A stretch of 11,537 nucleotides of DNA from an uncultured Lachnospiraceae bacterium (GCA_902796375.1 CADBOW010000108.1:1-11537), one strand, 5' to 3'. Positions 1-7,081 are shown, counted from the stretch's first letter. The notes: generated by a model not told the origin, from the sequence alone. Made by a program: numbers and translations.

Positions 1-1
1 A

Positions 2-481
2 GACGGAAGGAAACTGACCGGATGGCAGACGATAGGGGGAAAGAGATATTATCTGGGTAAGGACGGAGCCAGAAGGACCGGCTGGAAGAATATTGACGGA
101 AATCGGTATTACTTCGGAAAAAACGGGGTTCGAAGGACCGGCTGGAGGAAGATCGACGGAAGGAAGTATTATTTCGGAAAGAACGGGGCAATGCGGACCG
201 GCTGGAAGAAGATCGATGGAAAGAAGTATTATTTCGGAAAGAACGGAGTGATGCGGACCGGCTGGAAGAAGCCTGACGGAAAATGGTATTATCTCAGGGC
301 AGACGGACAGATGAGCACCGGCTGGAGAAAGATCGATGGGAAGAAGTATTACTTCGGGAAGAACGGAGTGATGCGGACCGATTGGAGAAAGATCGAAGAG
401 AAATGGTATTACTTCGGAAAGGAAGGATGGCTCCGGACCAGCCGGTGGATCGGGGATTATTACGTGAATTCAAAAGGAGAA
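2..481 (+). repeat. Eight in-frame 60-nt tandem repeats (wall-binding units)
   Basis: The period is exactly 60 nt, or 20 codons, and runs from the left edge to about 481. The most alike units are those starting at 122, 182, 242, 302 and 362, with a conserved GGACCGGCTGG core near each unit start. The unit at 362 has TDW in place of TGW, and the last unit (422-481) is degenerate, reading SRWIGDYY. The units continue upstream beyond the window. They are coding and have no spacers between them. Confidence 0.9.
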
Positions 482-1078
482 TGGGTGTCGCAGGTTCCGG
501 ATTCGGTCCGGCTGAAGGTGAGGAATATCCTACAGCGGCCGGAGCTTCCCATGGGCTGCGAGGTTACATCTCTTACGATAGCCCTGAACTATAATGGTTA
601 CAGTGTGACAAAGGGATATCTTTCGGATAATTATCTTTCGAAGGGATCGTCTTCTTCCACGTCACCGGATGAAGGGTTTTTGGGAAATCCCAGAAGCTGG
701 AACTCCTGGTATTGTTACAGCCGGCCCATCGTAACCTGTGCCAATTCCTATTTGGAGAGCATCGGTGCGGATCTGAGGGCGACGGATCTGACAGGTACCA
801 AATTCGATGACCTGCTCTATCTGCTGGATGACGGGAAACCGGTGGTGATCTGGGGAACCCTTTCCATGGGAAGTCCCAGAACCAGTGGCAGATGGTACGT
901 GAGAGGATGCTCATATCCGAGGTATATCAACCTGCATTGCATGGTGCTGACGGGATATGATAAAAAGAAGGATCTGGTCTATGTGGCGGATCCCCTTTCC
1001 GGAAATGTAACCTATAGGCTGAGTACGACCAGAATCCGGTATGCCCAGATGGGATCCCGGGCGGTGGTGATCCGATAA
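2..1078 (+). CDS. Wall-binding repeat protein with C39-like cysteine protease domain (5' end missing)
   Basis: The frame is open from the left edge, so the start and any signal peptide lie outside the window; the ATG at 191 is an internal repeat codon. The visible part begins with eight 20-residue units of the pattern TGW-K-x-I-D-G-K-x-YY-F-G-K-x-G. This is the aromatic GW/YY signature of choline-binding-type cell-wall repeats (CW_binding_1 / Choline_bind_3). From about nt 490 follows a domain resembling Peptidase_C39_2. The likely catalytic Cys lies in LPMGCEVTSL (TGC at 557-559), the His in NLHCMVLTGYD (CAT at 935-937) and the Asp in VADPLSG, in the papain-like order Cys-His-Asp. The likely role is an extracellular, wall-attached peptidase or a peptidase-fold protein; the substrate is unknown. 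A strong terminator follows the stop directly. I am confident of the repeats and fold family, but not of activity. Confidence 0.88.
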   Translation, partial: DGRKLTGWQTIGGKRYYLGKDGARRTGWKNIDGNRYYFGKNGVRRTGWRKIDGRKYYFGKNGAMRTGWKKIDGKKYYFGKNGVMRTGWKKPDGKWYYLRADGQMSTGWRKIDGKKYYFGKNGVMRTDWRKIEEKWYYFGKEGWLRTSRWIGDYYVNSKGEWVSQVPDSVRLKVRNILQRPELPMGCEVTSLTIALNYNGYSVTKGYLSDNYLSKGSSSSTSPDEGFLGNPRSWNSWYCYSRPIVTCANSYLESIGADLRATDLTGTKFDDLLYLLDDGKPVVIWGTLSMGSPRTSGRWYVRGCSYPRYINLHCMVLTGYDKKKDLVYVADPLSGNVTYRLSTTRIRYAQMGSRAVVIR

Positions 1079-1111
1079 AAATAAGGAGTGGCGGATGCCG
1101 CTCCTTATTTT
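1079..1111. terminator. Bidirectional Rho-independent terminator
   Basis: AAATAAGGAG (1079-1088) pairs with CTCCTTATTT (1101-1110). Inside it GGC pairs with GCC around a GGAT tetraloop, with a T-G pair between the two stems. The top strand ends in T residues and the bottom strand also ends in a T run, so one hairpin can stop both the protease gene and the convergent MATE gene, whose stop codon lies 67 nt away. Confidence 0.88.
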
Positions 1112-1177
1112 GTGTGATATGACAGGTATGAGCGGATGTGTAGGCACGCTGCTCGTAACCTTATGACACAGATGTAA

Positions 1178-2575
1178 TTATTCGGATATTCCTTCCTGTG
1201 GATCGGCCTGAAGCCCGATATCCCGGCTCTTCGGGAAGTATTTCCGGAAGGTGAAGATGAACAGGATCACTGCCAGGGTGGCTGCGATATAGTCCGTTAC
1301 GGGCTGGGTCATGGCTGCCATTTTTGCCGTATCGAAGAAATGGGTGAAGATAAACAGCATCGGGTAGTAGATCAGACCCTGCCGGGAAATGGACAGGATC
1401 AGGGACGGGATCGTCGCTCCTGTGGACTGGATCGCGTTGATCATGACGAAGAGCAGACCAATCACCGGACCGGACAGGATATATACTCTGGAGAATTCAA
1501 AGCCGTAGGCATAGGCCTCCGGTTCCTTCAGGATAAATTCAACCAGGGGACCTGCAAATACATAGCAGATCACGGTCATCACGATACTGGTGATGGTGGC
1601 CACGATCAGCGTGAATTTCAGTATGGACAGATATCGCTTCCGAAGTCTGGCACCGAAGCAGAAGCCCAGAAGCGGCTGTACGCCGATTCCGATACCGATC
1701 AGAAGCATGACGGCTATGGTGTTGACCTTCATGGCAACCCCCAGGCCGGCCACGGCCATATCGCCATAGTTCGCCATAACCTTGTTGATGACGATATTGG
1801 AGGTGCTCATCAGAACGGAATTCAGTGCCGCAGGAATTCCGATGGCGAAGACACCCATGGATACGGTACGCTTTATGGTGAAATGCTTCGGACGTATGGA
1901 CAGAATACTCTTTTTGGAGCTGAGATGGATGATGTAGAAAACGGCGGAGACCACATTTCCGAGAACGGTTGCGATGGCGGCGCCGGCCACATTCCATCCG
2001 AAGCCCAGGATCATGACGGGATCCAGAATGATATTGACCAGGTTACCGATGATCATACCGGTCATGGCAGTCTTCGGGTGACCTTCGGCACGGATGATAT
2101 TACTGAATGCGTTGCTGAGGATCAGGAAGGGGATACCGAAGGCCACGATGGCCAGGTACTGTTTGGTGTATCCCACGGAATCATCACTGGCACCTACGGC
2201 ATAGGCCACAGGCTCCGCAAAGATGAGGATTCCCAGCAGGCATATGATCCCGATGCTGATGCCGGCCCAGAAACAGAAGCTGGAGGTCCTTTTTGCGGTA
2301 TGATAGTCCCCCTCGCCGAGACGACGGGAAATGAAGGAGGTACCGCCGATACCGAAGAGCATACCGATCGCCATGAAAAGCAGGAAGACCGGCGTGGCCA
2401 GAGATACGGCAGTGACCATCAGCGCATCATTGGTCTGGCCGATGAAGACGGTATCTGCCAGATTGTAGAACAGAACCATCAGCATGCTGATGACAGAGGG
2501 TATGATATTGGAAAAGACGGCTTTCGGAACAGGAGCGTCCCGGAAGACTTTCATGGACTTTTCATTGGGGTTCAT
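1178..2575 (-). CDS. MATE family efflux transporter
   Basis: This 465-residue protein matches the usual length of MATE exporters and has about twelve hydrophobic segments in two halves. Family-like stretches are the N-terminal APVPKAVFSNIIPSVISM, then YNLADTVFIGQ, then LATPVFLLFMAIGMLFGIGG and SFISRRLGEGD. Members use an ion gradient to export cationic drugs or metabolites across the cytoplasmic membrane; the cargo here cannot be predicted. The start is ATG at 2575, preceded by AAAGGA at a 7-nt spacing. It lies 82 nt downstream of the MocR-type regulator on the same strand with no terminator between, so co-transcription is likely. A second AAAGGAT copy sits 14 nt further upstream. The gene ends at the shared bidirectional terminator. 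Confidence 0.93.
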   Translation of the reverse strand: MNPNEKSMKVFRDAPVPKAVFSNIIPSVISMLMVLFYNLADTVFIGQTNDALMVTAVSLATPVFLLFMAIGMLFGIGGTSFISRRLGEGDYHTAKRTSSFCFWAGISIGIICLLGILIFAEPVAYAVGASDDSVGYTKQYLAIVAFGIPFLILSNAFSNIIRAEGHPKTAMTGMIIGNLVNIILDPVMILGFGWNVAGAAIATVLGNVVSAVFYIIHLSSKKSILSIRPKHFTIKRTVSMGVFAIGIPAALNSVLMSTSNIVINKVMANYGDMAVAGLGVAMKVNTIAVMLLIGIGIGVQPLLGFCFGARLRKRYLSILKFTLIVATITSIVMTVICYVFAGPLVEFILKEPEAYAYGFEFSRVYILSGPVIGLLFVMINAIQSTGATIPSLILSISRQGLIYYPMLFIFTHFFDTAKMAAMTQPVTDYIAATLAVILFIFTFRKYFPKSRDIGLQADPQEGISE

Positions 2576-2657
2576 ATTGTTATCCTTTCGATAAGATCCT
2601 TTGTCACTCCGTGCAGGAAATGCGGGGGATCCTGATTCTATTCAGTACGGTTCGGCT

Positions 2658-4055
2658 TTATCGCAGCAGCTCCGCCATACAATCCGCCGCTTCCGGCAGA
2701 TCCTCCTCATTCAGAGAGGAGTAGCTGATCACGAAGATATGCTGCGGCGCGGAAGCCGGATCGTGATAATACTGGGACAGGGGAGTGATACGTATCCGGT
2801 TTGCAGCACAGCGGTCCCGGAACTGATCATCGGAGATCTTCATATCCAGCTCCATCAGGAAATGCAGTCCCGAATCCTCCCGGCGGATCCGCATATGCTC
2901 CGACAGGGCGCTTTCCTCCAGGCTCCTGAGGATCCGATCCCGTTTGGCTCTGTAATAATTTCGCATCCGATTCAGATGACGTTCGAAATACCCGTCGGAA
3001 AGAAACCGGGTCAGAGTGTACTGCTCGAAATTAGACACGGTACAGGAATAGAAGGAAAGCTGTTCCTGAAACCGCTGCATCAGCTCCTCCGGCAGGACCA
3101 TATAGCTGATCCGGACGGTGGAAGCCAGTGTCTTGGTAAATGTATTCATATAGATCACCCGTCCGAAGGGATCCGATTCAAAAAGAGAAGGGATCGGCTG
3201 TCCCACCATACGGAATTCACTGTCATAATCATCCTCTATGATATACCGGTCATTTCCGGCAGCCCACTGCAGAAGCAGATTCCGTTCCCGGATCGGCATG
3301 ACCCGGCCTGTGGGAAAATGATGGGAGGGAGAGGTATGCAGTACCTCTATGCCGGTTTCGGCCAGGGTTTCCGGATCCGTGCCCAGAAGCTCCAGCGGAA
3401 GAAACCGGAAGGGTACTCCGTAGCTCTGATATACACGGGAGACCTTTCGGTATCCGGGATCCTCGACCCCGTAGATCCGGTGAAAGCCCAGGAGCTGGAT
3501 CAGAAGACCGTACAGATACTCGGTACCTGCACCTACCACAATATTTTCGGGAGCACAGTGAATGCCCCGGAAGGACTGGAGGTGCGCAGCGATGGCGCTT
3601 CGAAGCTCCGGGATCCCGATACCGGGAGATGTGGATACCAGACGGGAAGGCTCTCCGGAAAGCTCTGCTCTGGATAGTCTTGCCCAGACGGTGAAGGGAA
3701 AGTTCTCACGTGCGGTTCCGGCTGCGGAGAAGTCCACCGTATAAAGCGGCGCATCCGCAGGCTCCGTTCTGCCGGAGGGGACGGGCTTCTCCGGCAAAAC
3801 CGGACGGAAGCTCTGAATATCCGCGACAAAATACCCCCGCCTTGGTGCGGAGGTGATATATCCCTCAGCGTTCAGCTGCTGATATGCATTTTCCACCGTG
3901 ATGGTGCTGATCCCCAGATTATCGGCCAGACTTCGCTTGGAAGGAAGCCGTTCGCCGGAGCGGAGCGCCCCGGAGGAAATGTCCTCCTTGATGTTCCGGA
4001 TCAGCTGCTCATACAGAGGGGTATCCGTATGCGGCTTTAAATTATATGTAAGCAT
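2658..4055 (-). CDS. MocR/PdxR-type regulator (GntR winged helix fused to aminotransferase-like domain)
   Basis: With the start at 4055 it has 465 residues, normal for MocR regulators. Residues 12-77 form a GntR winged helix (TPLYEQLIRNIKEDI, then LPSKRSLADNLGIS, then TVENAYQQL and RRGYFVA). From about 105 follows a type-I aminotransferase domain with EDPGY (198-202), SPSHHFPTG (242-250), EDDYDSEFR (274-282) and the presumed PLP lysine K308 in NTFTKTLAS. Such proteins are usually transcription factors that sense PLP or an amino compound. An ATG at 4064 would add three residues. I prefer 4055 because the family typically begins MLTY, and because a consensus -10 box overlaps the 4064 codon. It is followed by the MATE gene and is divergent from the AI-2E gene. 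The effector is unknown. Confidence 0.92.
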   Translation of the reverse strand: MLTYNLKPHTDTPLYEQLIRNIKEDISSGALRSGERLPSKRSLADNLGISTITVENAYQQLNAEGYITSAPRRGYFVADIQSFRPVLPEKPVPSGRTEPADAPLYTVDFSAAGTARENFPFTVWARLSRAELSGEPSRLVSTSPGIGIPELRSAIAAHLQSFRGIHCAPENIVVGAGTEYLYGLLIQLLGFHRIYGVEDPGYRKVSRVYQSYGVPFRFLPLELLGTDPETLAETGIEVLHTSPSHHFPTGRVMPIRERNLLLQWAAGNDRYIIEDDYDSEFRMVGQPIPSLFESDPFGRVIYMNTFTKTLASTVRISYMVLPEELMQRFQEQLSFYSCTVSNFEQYTLTRFLSDGYFERHLNRMRNYYRAKRDRILRSLEESALSEHMRIRREDSGLHFLMELDMKISDDQFRDRCAANRIRITPLSQYYHDPASAPQHIFVISYSSLNEEDLPEAADCMAELLR

Positions 4056-4062
4056 ACATGCC

Positions 4063-4091
4063 ATTATATATTCTTACGGTTGATTTGTAAA
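4063..4091 (-). promoter_or_regulatory. Putative sigma-A promoter of the MocR-type gene
   Basis: Read on the minus strand, TTTACA (4091-4086) is followed after 17 nt by TATAAT (4068-4063). These match the consensus at 5/6 and 6/6. The predicted first transcribed base falls at 4056 or 4055, the latter being the A of the preferred ATG, so the transcript would have no leader. A weaker alternative upstream, TTGTAA with TAATAC at 17-nt spacing, would give a leadered transcript. Confidence 0.6.
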
Positions 4092-4129
4092 TAAAGGTAT
4101 TAAAAAATATGGAAATGTGTTACAATCAA
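4080..4129. promoter_or_regulatory. Candidate operator: imperfect inverted repeat in the divergent promoter region
   Basis: TTGATTTGTAA (4080-4090) and TTACAATCAA (4120-4129, reverse complement TTGATTGTAA) form an inverted repeat differing by one inserted T. The centres are about 40 nt apart, close to four helical turns. The left arm overlaps the -35 box of the regulator promoter and the right arm contains the -10 box of the AI-2E promoter. Binding by the adjacent MocR-type protein is an inference; AT-rich chance similarity is possible. Confidence 0.4.
4118..4126 (+). promoter_or_regulatory. Putative extended -10 promoter for the AI-2E gene
   Basis: TGT followed by TACAAT makes an extended -10 element (TGn plus 5/6 of TATAAT). 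No good -35 box is seen at 16-18 nt upstream, as expected for an extended -10 promoter. Transcription would begin near 4133, giving a leader of about 40 nt containing AAGGGGG (4155-4161) before the ATG. Confidence 0.5.
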
Positions 4130-4172
4130 AAATTAGAGTAAAAGTGGATACATCAAGGGGGATTCTTTTCAC

Positions 4173-5558
4173 ATGAAGTTTAAGAAGGAATGGTTAAAAC
4201 ACAGATGGGTCGGAAATGCGATCGCAATCTGCATCGGAGTGATCCTGTTCGTTCTTCTGGAGCATCTGGGAGGTGTCTTCGGATGGGTCGGCCGGGTATT
4301 TCGTTTTATCACACCGGTGATCATAGGTTTGGGTATCGCGTATGTTATTGACCCGCTGGCACGTCTTTTCGAGCATCATGTCTTCGGGCGGCTGAAATCC
4401 TGGCAGCTTCGCCGGATGTTGGCGGTGACCCTTTCGCTGCTGCTGATCCTGGTCCTGGTGGTCACACTGATGGTATTTCTGGTTCCGCAGCTGGTGGACA
4501 GTATTACGCAGTTTGTCAATAATCTCGATGAGTATACCCTATCTCTGAAGAAATGGATCCAGGGGATCGCAGATAAGTTTAATTTCAATCCGGCGAAGAT
4601 CAATGACTTCCTGGATAATTTCTCGAAGAATATGGTTACCTGGGTGGGAGATAACAAGGAAGCGATCCTGAGTAAGGGACTTGATTTCGGAAGCGGACTT
4701 GTAACCTTTATTCTGGGTCTCATCCTGGCAATCTATTTCCTGTTCGGTAAATACTTTATGGTGGCAGGAGGAAAGCGGTTCCTGCGGGCCACTGTGAATC
4801 CGGGCAAATACAGGGGGATCATGCGGTTTTTCTCCCGGTGTAATGACATCATGACCCGTTATGTGGCATTTGATGTTCTGGACGGTATCATTATCGGAGT
4901 GGTCAACGGGATCTTCATGGCGATCATGGATATGCCCTATGTGGTACTGATCTCCGTGGTGGTAGGAGTTACAAACCTGGCTCCCACCTTTGGACCTCTG
5001 GTGGGAGCGGTCATCGGCGGATTCATCCTTGTGCTGGTCAACCCGCTGGATGCACTGATCTTCCTGATCTTTACACTGCTTCTGCAGACGGTGGACGGTT
5101 ATATCATCAAGCCGAAGCTGTTTGGTGATTCTCTGGGAGTGTCCAGTGTGATGATCCTGGTGTTCATCATCCTGGGAGGCCGAATGTTCGGTATCCTGGG
5201 CGTGATCTTCTCCATTCCGCTTGCGGCCATTGTGGATTTCACATATGAGGATTATTTCCTGCCCTATATGGAAAAGAAGAGAGGAGTCAAGGACGGCGAC
5301 TCCGAAACTCCGGAATCCGAGTCTGAAAAGTCCATGCAGCAGCTGAAGGAACGAGAGCATGAACGGGGAGAACGGCTGGAAGAGTGGAAGGAGAACCGGA
5401 AGCAGGAGAGGCTGCAGGAGAAGCTGGAGAAGGAACAGGAAAAGCTGGTGAAGGAGCAGGAGAAACAGCAGGAGAAACAGGAGAAGGAACAGGAGAAACA
5501 GGACCGAAAGCAGGAGAAAGCCTCCAGGGAGGACAAAAACTCCGAAAATAAGGGATAA
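4173..5558 (+). CDS. AI-2E family transporter with long charged C-terminal tail
   Basis: The 461-residue product has an integral membrane core (about residues 15-364) of the AI-2E/PerM family. The family signature is clear in the second half: TNLAPTFGPLVGAVIGG, then QTVDGYIIKPKLFGDSLGVS, then ILGGRMFGILGVIFSIPLAA. The middle part (about 120-170) is the usual amphipathic region between early membrane spans. The family includes the autoinducer-2 exporter TqsA and also Na+/H+ antiporter-like members, so the cargo is open. Residues 365-461 form a very charged tail dominated by KEQEK/QEK motifs, probably a cytosolic helix or coiled coil, longer than in typical members. The start ATG has AAGGGGG 11 nt upstream. 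It is divergent from the MocR-type gene and ends ahead of a strong terminator. Confidence 0.92.
   Translation: MKFKKEWLKHRWVGNAIAICIGVILFVLLEHLGGVFGWVGRVFRFITPVIIGLGIAYVIDPLARLFEHHVFGRLKSWQLRRMLAVTLSLLLILVLVVTLMVFLVPQLVDSITQFVNNLDEYTLSLKKWIQGIADKFNFNPAKINDFLDNFSKNMVTWVGDNKEAILSKGLDFGSGLVTFILGLILAIYFLFGKYFMVAGGKRFLRATVNPGKYRGIMRFFSRCNDIMTRYVAFDVLDGIIIGVVNGIFMAIMDMPYVVLISVVVGVTNLAPTFGPLVGAVIGGFILVLVNPLDALIFLIFTLLLQTVDGYIIKPKLFGDSLGVSSVMILVFIILGGRMFGILGVIFSIPLAAIVDFTYEDYFLPYMEKKRGVKDGDSETPESESEKSMQQLKEREHERGERLEEWKENRKQERLQEKLEKEQEKLVKEQEKQQEKQEKEQEKQDRKQEKASREDKNSENKG
5400..5519 (+). repeat. Low-complexity QEK/KEQEK coding repeat
   Basis: This purine-rich stretch encodes residues 410-449 of the AI-2E protein. 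Short in-frame motifs such as CAGGAGAAA and GAGCAGGAG recur, giving QEK, KEQEK and KQEK units. The repeat is irregular rather than a fixed period and is likely prone to length change by slippage. Confidence 0.75.
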
Positions 5559-5583
5559 TTCCACAGGAATTAAGAAGAAAGGC

Positions 5584-5612
5584 TTGAAAGTCTTCATAAA
5601 ATAAGCTATAAT
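5584..5612 (+). promoter_or_regulatory. Near-consensus sigma-A promoter for the OFA transporter gene
   Basis: TTGAAA (5584-5589) and TATAAT (5607-5612) are separated by exactly 17 nt, matching the consensus at 5/6 and 6/6. The predicted start is about 5619-5621, giving a leader of about 50 nt. The -10 box overlaps the left arm of the terminator hairpin that ends the AI-2E gene. Confidence 0.8.
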
Positions 5613-5651
5613 CTCCATTTGGGTTTTGTGCCCGGATGGAGATTATTTTTT
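5608..5651 (+). terminator. Rho-independent terminator after the AI-2E gene, overlapping the next promoter
   Basis: The left arm (5608-5623) pairs over 16 base pairs, two of them T-G, with the right arm (5631-5646) around a 7-nt loop TTTTGTG. Six T residues (5646-5651) follow. It ends only 4 nt before the Shine-Dalgarno region of the OFA gene. Confidence 0.88.
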
Positions 5652-5671
5652 CAAAAAGAAGGAGTGTCGTC

Positions 5672-7036
5672 ATGAGCGAAGAAAATGTAAAGTCCGGCGG
5701 CTGGCGTTCCAACAAATGGGTTCGCGCGGCGATTCCGGCACTGCTGCTGCACTGTAGTATCGGTACTGTTTACTGTTGGTCACTGTTCAGTCAGAATATT
5801 GCGGACCATATAGGTTTTTCCAAGGGTGCAGTTGAGTGGGCCTTCAGTTTTGCCATCTTCTTCCTTGGAATGTCGGCGGCTTTCCTTGGGAATTTTGTTG
5901 AGAAGGATATTCACAAGTCCTCACTCATTGCCACCGTCTGCTTTTCGGCAGGTATGGCGCTGACCGGTCTGTTCATTTTCCTTGGCGGTCCTGATCAGTC
6001 TCTGCACGGTAGTCCGGTGGTTCTGATCGGCGTATACTTCAGCTATGGTTTTATCATGGGTATCGGTCTTGGTACGGGTTATCTTTCACCGGTTAAGACT
6101 CTGATGCTCTGGTTCAAGGATCGTAAGGGTCTGGCTACCGGACTTGCTGTTGCAGGTTTCGGTGCTGCAAAGGCCATCGCAAGCCCCATCATGGAGGCAC
6201 TGCAGGAAAGCGTCGGAATCTATGCCATGTTCTGGATCCTTGCAGGCGTTTATTTTGTAATGATGTTTGTAGGTCATCTGCTTCTGGCAAAGCCGGCGGG
6301 ATGGCATGAGCCCCAGGGAAAGGGAGAGAAGCCCAGTATCCTTGCTGTTCTGAAGACAAAACCCATCGGCAACTATATCGGAATCTGGCTGATGTTCTAT
6401 ATTAACATCACCTGTGGTCTGGCACTGATCTCTCAGGAGAAAATGATCGTAAAATGTATCGGTCTGGCAGCATCTGCCGGTGTGATCTCCACATTTTCCG
6501 CTATTTTCAATGCGGGCGGACGTCTCGGATTCTCCGCATGGGCAGATACCATGAAGGACCGGAATACGATCTACAAGCTGATCTTCATCCTGTCCATCGC
6601 ATTTACCGGACTGGTTATGATCACACAGGGTATCAAGACCGGAGAGGGAAATACGCTTCTGATCATTCTGGTCATCGCGCTGATCATGGTCGTAAATGCA
6701 GGCTACGGCGGAGGCTTCTCCAATGTGCCTACACTGCTTTCCGATCATTACGGTATGGGTTCCATTTCGGCAATCCACGGAATCACACTTTCCGCATGGG
6801 CATTTGCTGGTCTGACGGGTAACCAGGTGGCTACGCTGATCGTAAACAATACCGGCGAATTTATCGAGCGTGTAGATGACGGGAAGGCGACATTGGTGAA
6901 TCCGGTGGGTTACCAGAACGTTCTGTACTTCACGCTGGCTCTGTATGTTGTAGCACTTCTGCTGTGTCTGTTCCTGGTACGTCCTACAGACAAGGCGCTG
7001 GAAGCAAAGGCGGCAAAGAAGGCTGCCAGGGCATAG
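5672..7036 (+). CDS. OFA-family MFS transporter (oxalate/formate antiporter-like)
   Basis: This is a 454-residue MFS protein with about twelve membrane spans. OFA-type features include HCSIGTVYCWSLFSQNIADHIGFS in the first span and loop, SYGFIMGIGLGTGYLSPVKT, then WFKDRKGLATGLAVAGFG. It would move small carboxylates or related anions across the cytoplasmic membrane. At the place where OxlT has its essential span-11 lysine, a motif-level comparison suggests Trp376 (SAWAFAG), so oxalate is not the likely substrate. The start is ATG at 5672, with AAGGAG at 7-nt spacing; an in-frame ATG at 5636 lies inside the terminator hairpin and is rejected. The gene uses many GGT, CGT and GCT codons where its neighbours use GGA and CGG, which suits high expression. 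It appears monocistronic, between two terminators. Confidence 0.92.
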   Translation: MSEENVKSGGWRSNKWVRAAIPALLLHCSIGTVYCWSLFSQNIADHIGFSKGAVEWAFSFAIFFLGMSAAFLGNFVEKDIHKSSLIATVCFSAGMALTGLFIFLGGPDQSLHGSPVVLIGVYFSYGFIMGIGLGTGYLSPVKTLMLWFKDRKGLATGLAVAGFGAAKAIASPIMEALQESVGIYAMFWILAGVYFVMMFVGHLLLAKPAGWHEPQGKGEKPSILAVLKTKPIGNYIGIWLMFYINITCGLALISQEKMIVKCIGLAASAGVISTFSAIFNAGGRLGFSAWADTMKDRNTIYKLIFILSIAFTGLVMITQGIKTGEGNTLLIILVIALIMVVNAGYGGGFSNVPTLLSDHYGMGSISAIHGITLSAWAFAGLTGNQVATLIVNNTGEFIERVDDGKATLVNPVGYQNVLYFTLALYVVALLLCLFLVRPTDKALEAKAAKKAARA

Positions 7037-7048
7037 CTTGTGAAATCG

Positions 7049-7081
7049 AAAAAGAAGTGGTCATCGGCCACTTCTTTTTTT
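7049..7081 (+). terminator. Rho-independent terminator after the OFA gene
   Basis: AAAAAGAAGTGG (7049-7060) pairs with CCACTTCTTTTT (7068-7079). A T-G and a C-G pair extend the stem towards a 3-nt loop. Seven T residues end at 7081. The hairpin starts 13 nt after the stop codon. Confidence 0.88.

Noticed and set aside
1..481. CRISPR-like array with 60-nt period
   Set aside because: The whole period is repeat with no unique spacers, and it translates in frame to wall-binding units.
1340..3677. Long plus-strand reading frames antisense to the MATE and MocR-type genes (1340-2635 and 2601-3677)
   Set aside because: They lie fully opposite clear family members, are rich in His, Asp, Gln and Gly with no domain pattern, and have no ribosome sites. 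They are shadows of codon bias.
4539..5618. Minus-strand frame of 359 codons antisense to the AI-2E gene
   Set aside because: Its leucine/phenylalanine-rich start is only the reverse reading of the QEK repeats; it is not a membrane protein gene.
5636..5671. Upstream ATG of the OFA gene at 5636
   Set aside because: It lies in the right arm of the terminator hairpin without a ribosome site, while ATG 5672 has AAGGAG at ideal spacing.
5559..5671. Riboswitch or attenuator ahead of the OFA gene
   Set aside because: Only about 50 nt precede the hairpin and the promoter lies within it, so no room exists for a ligand-binding domain in the transcript.
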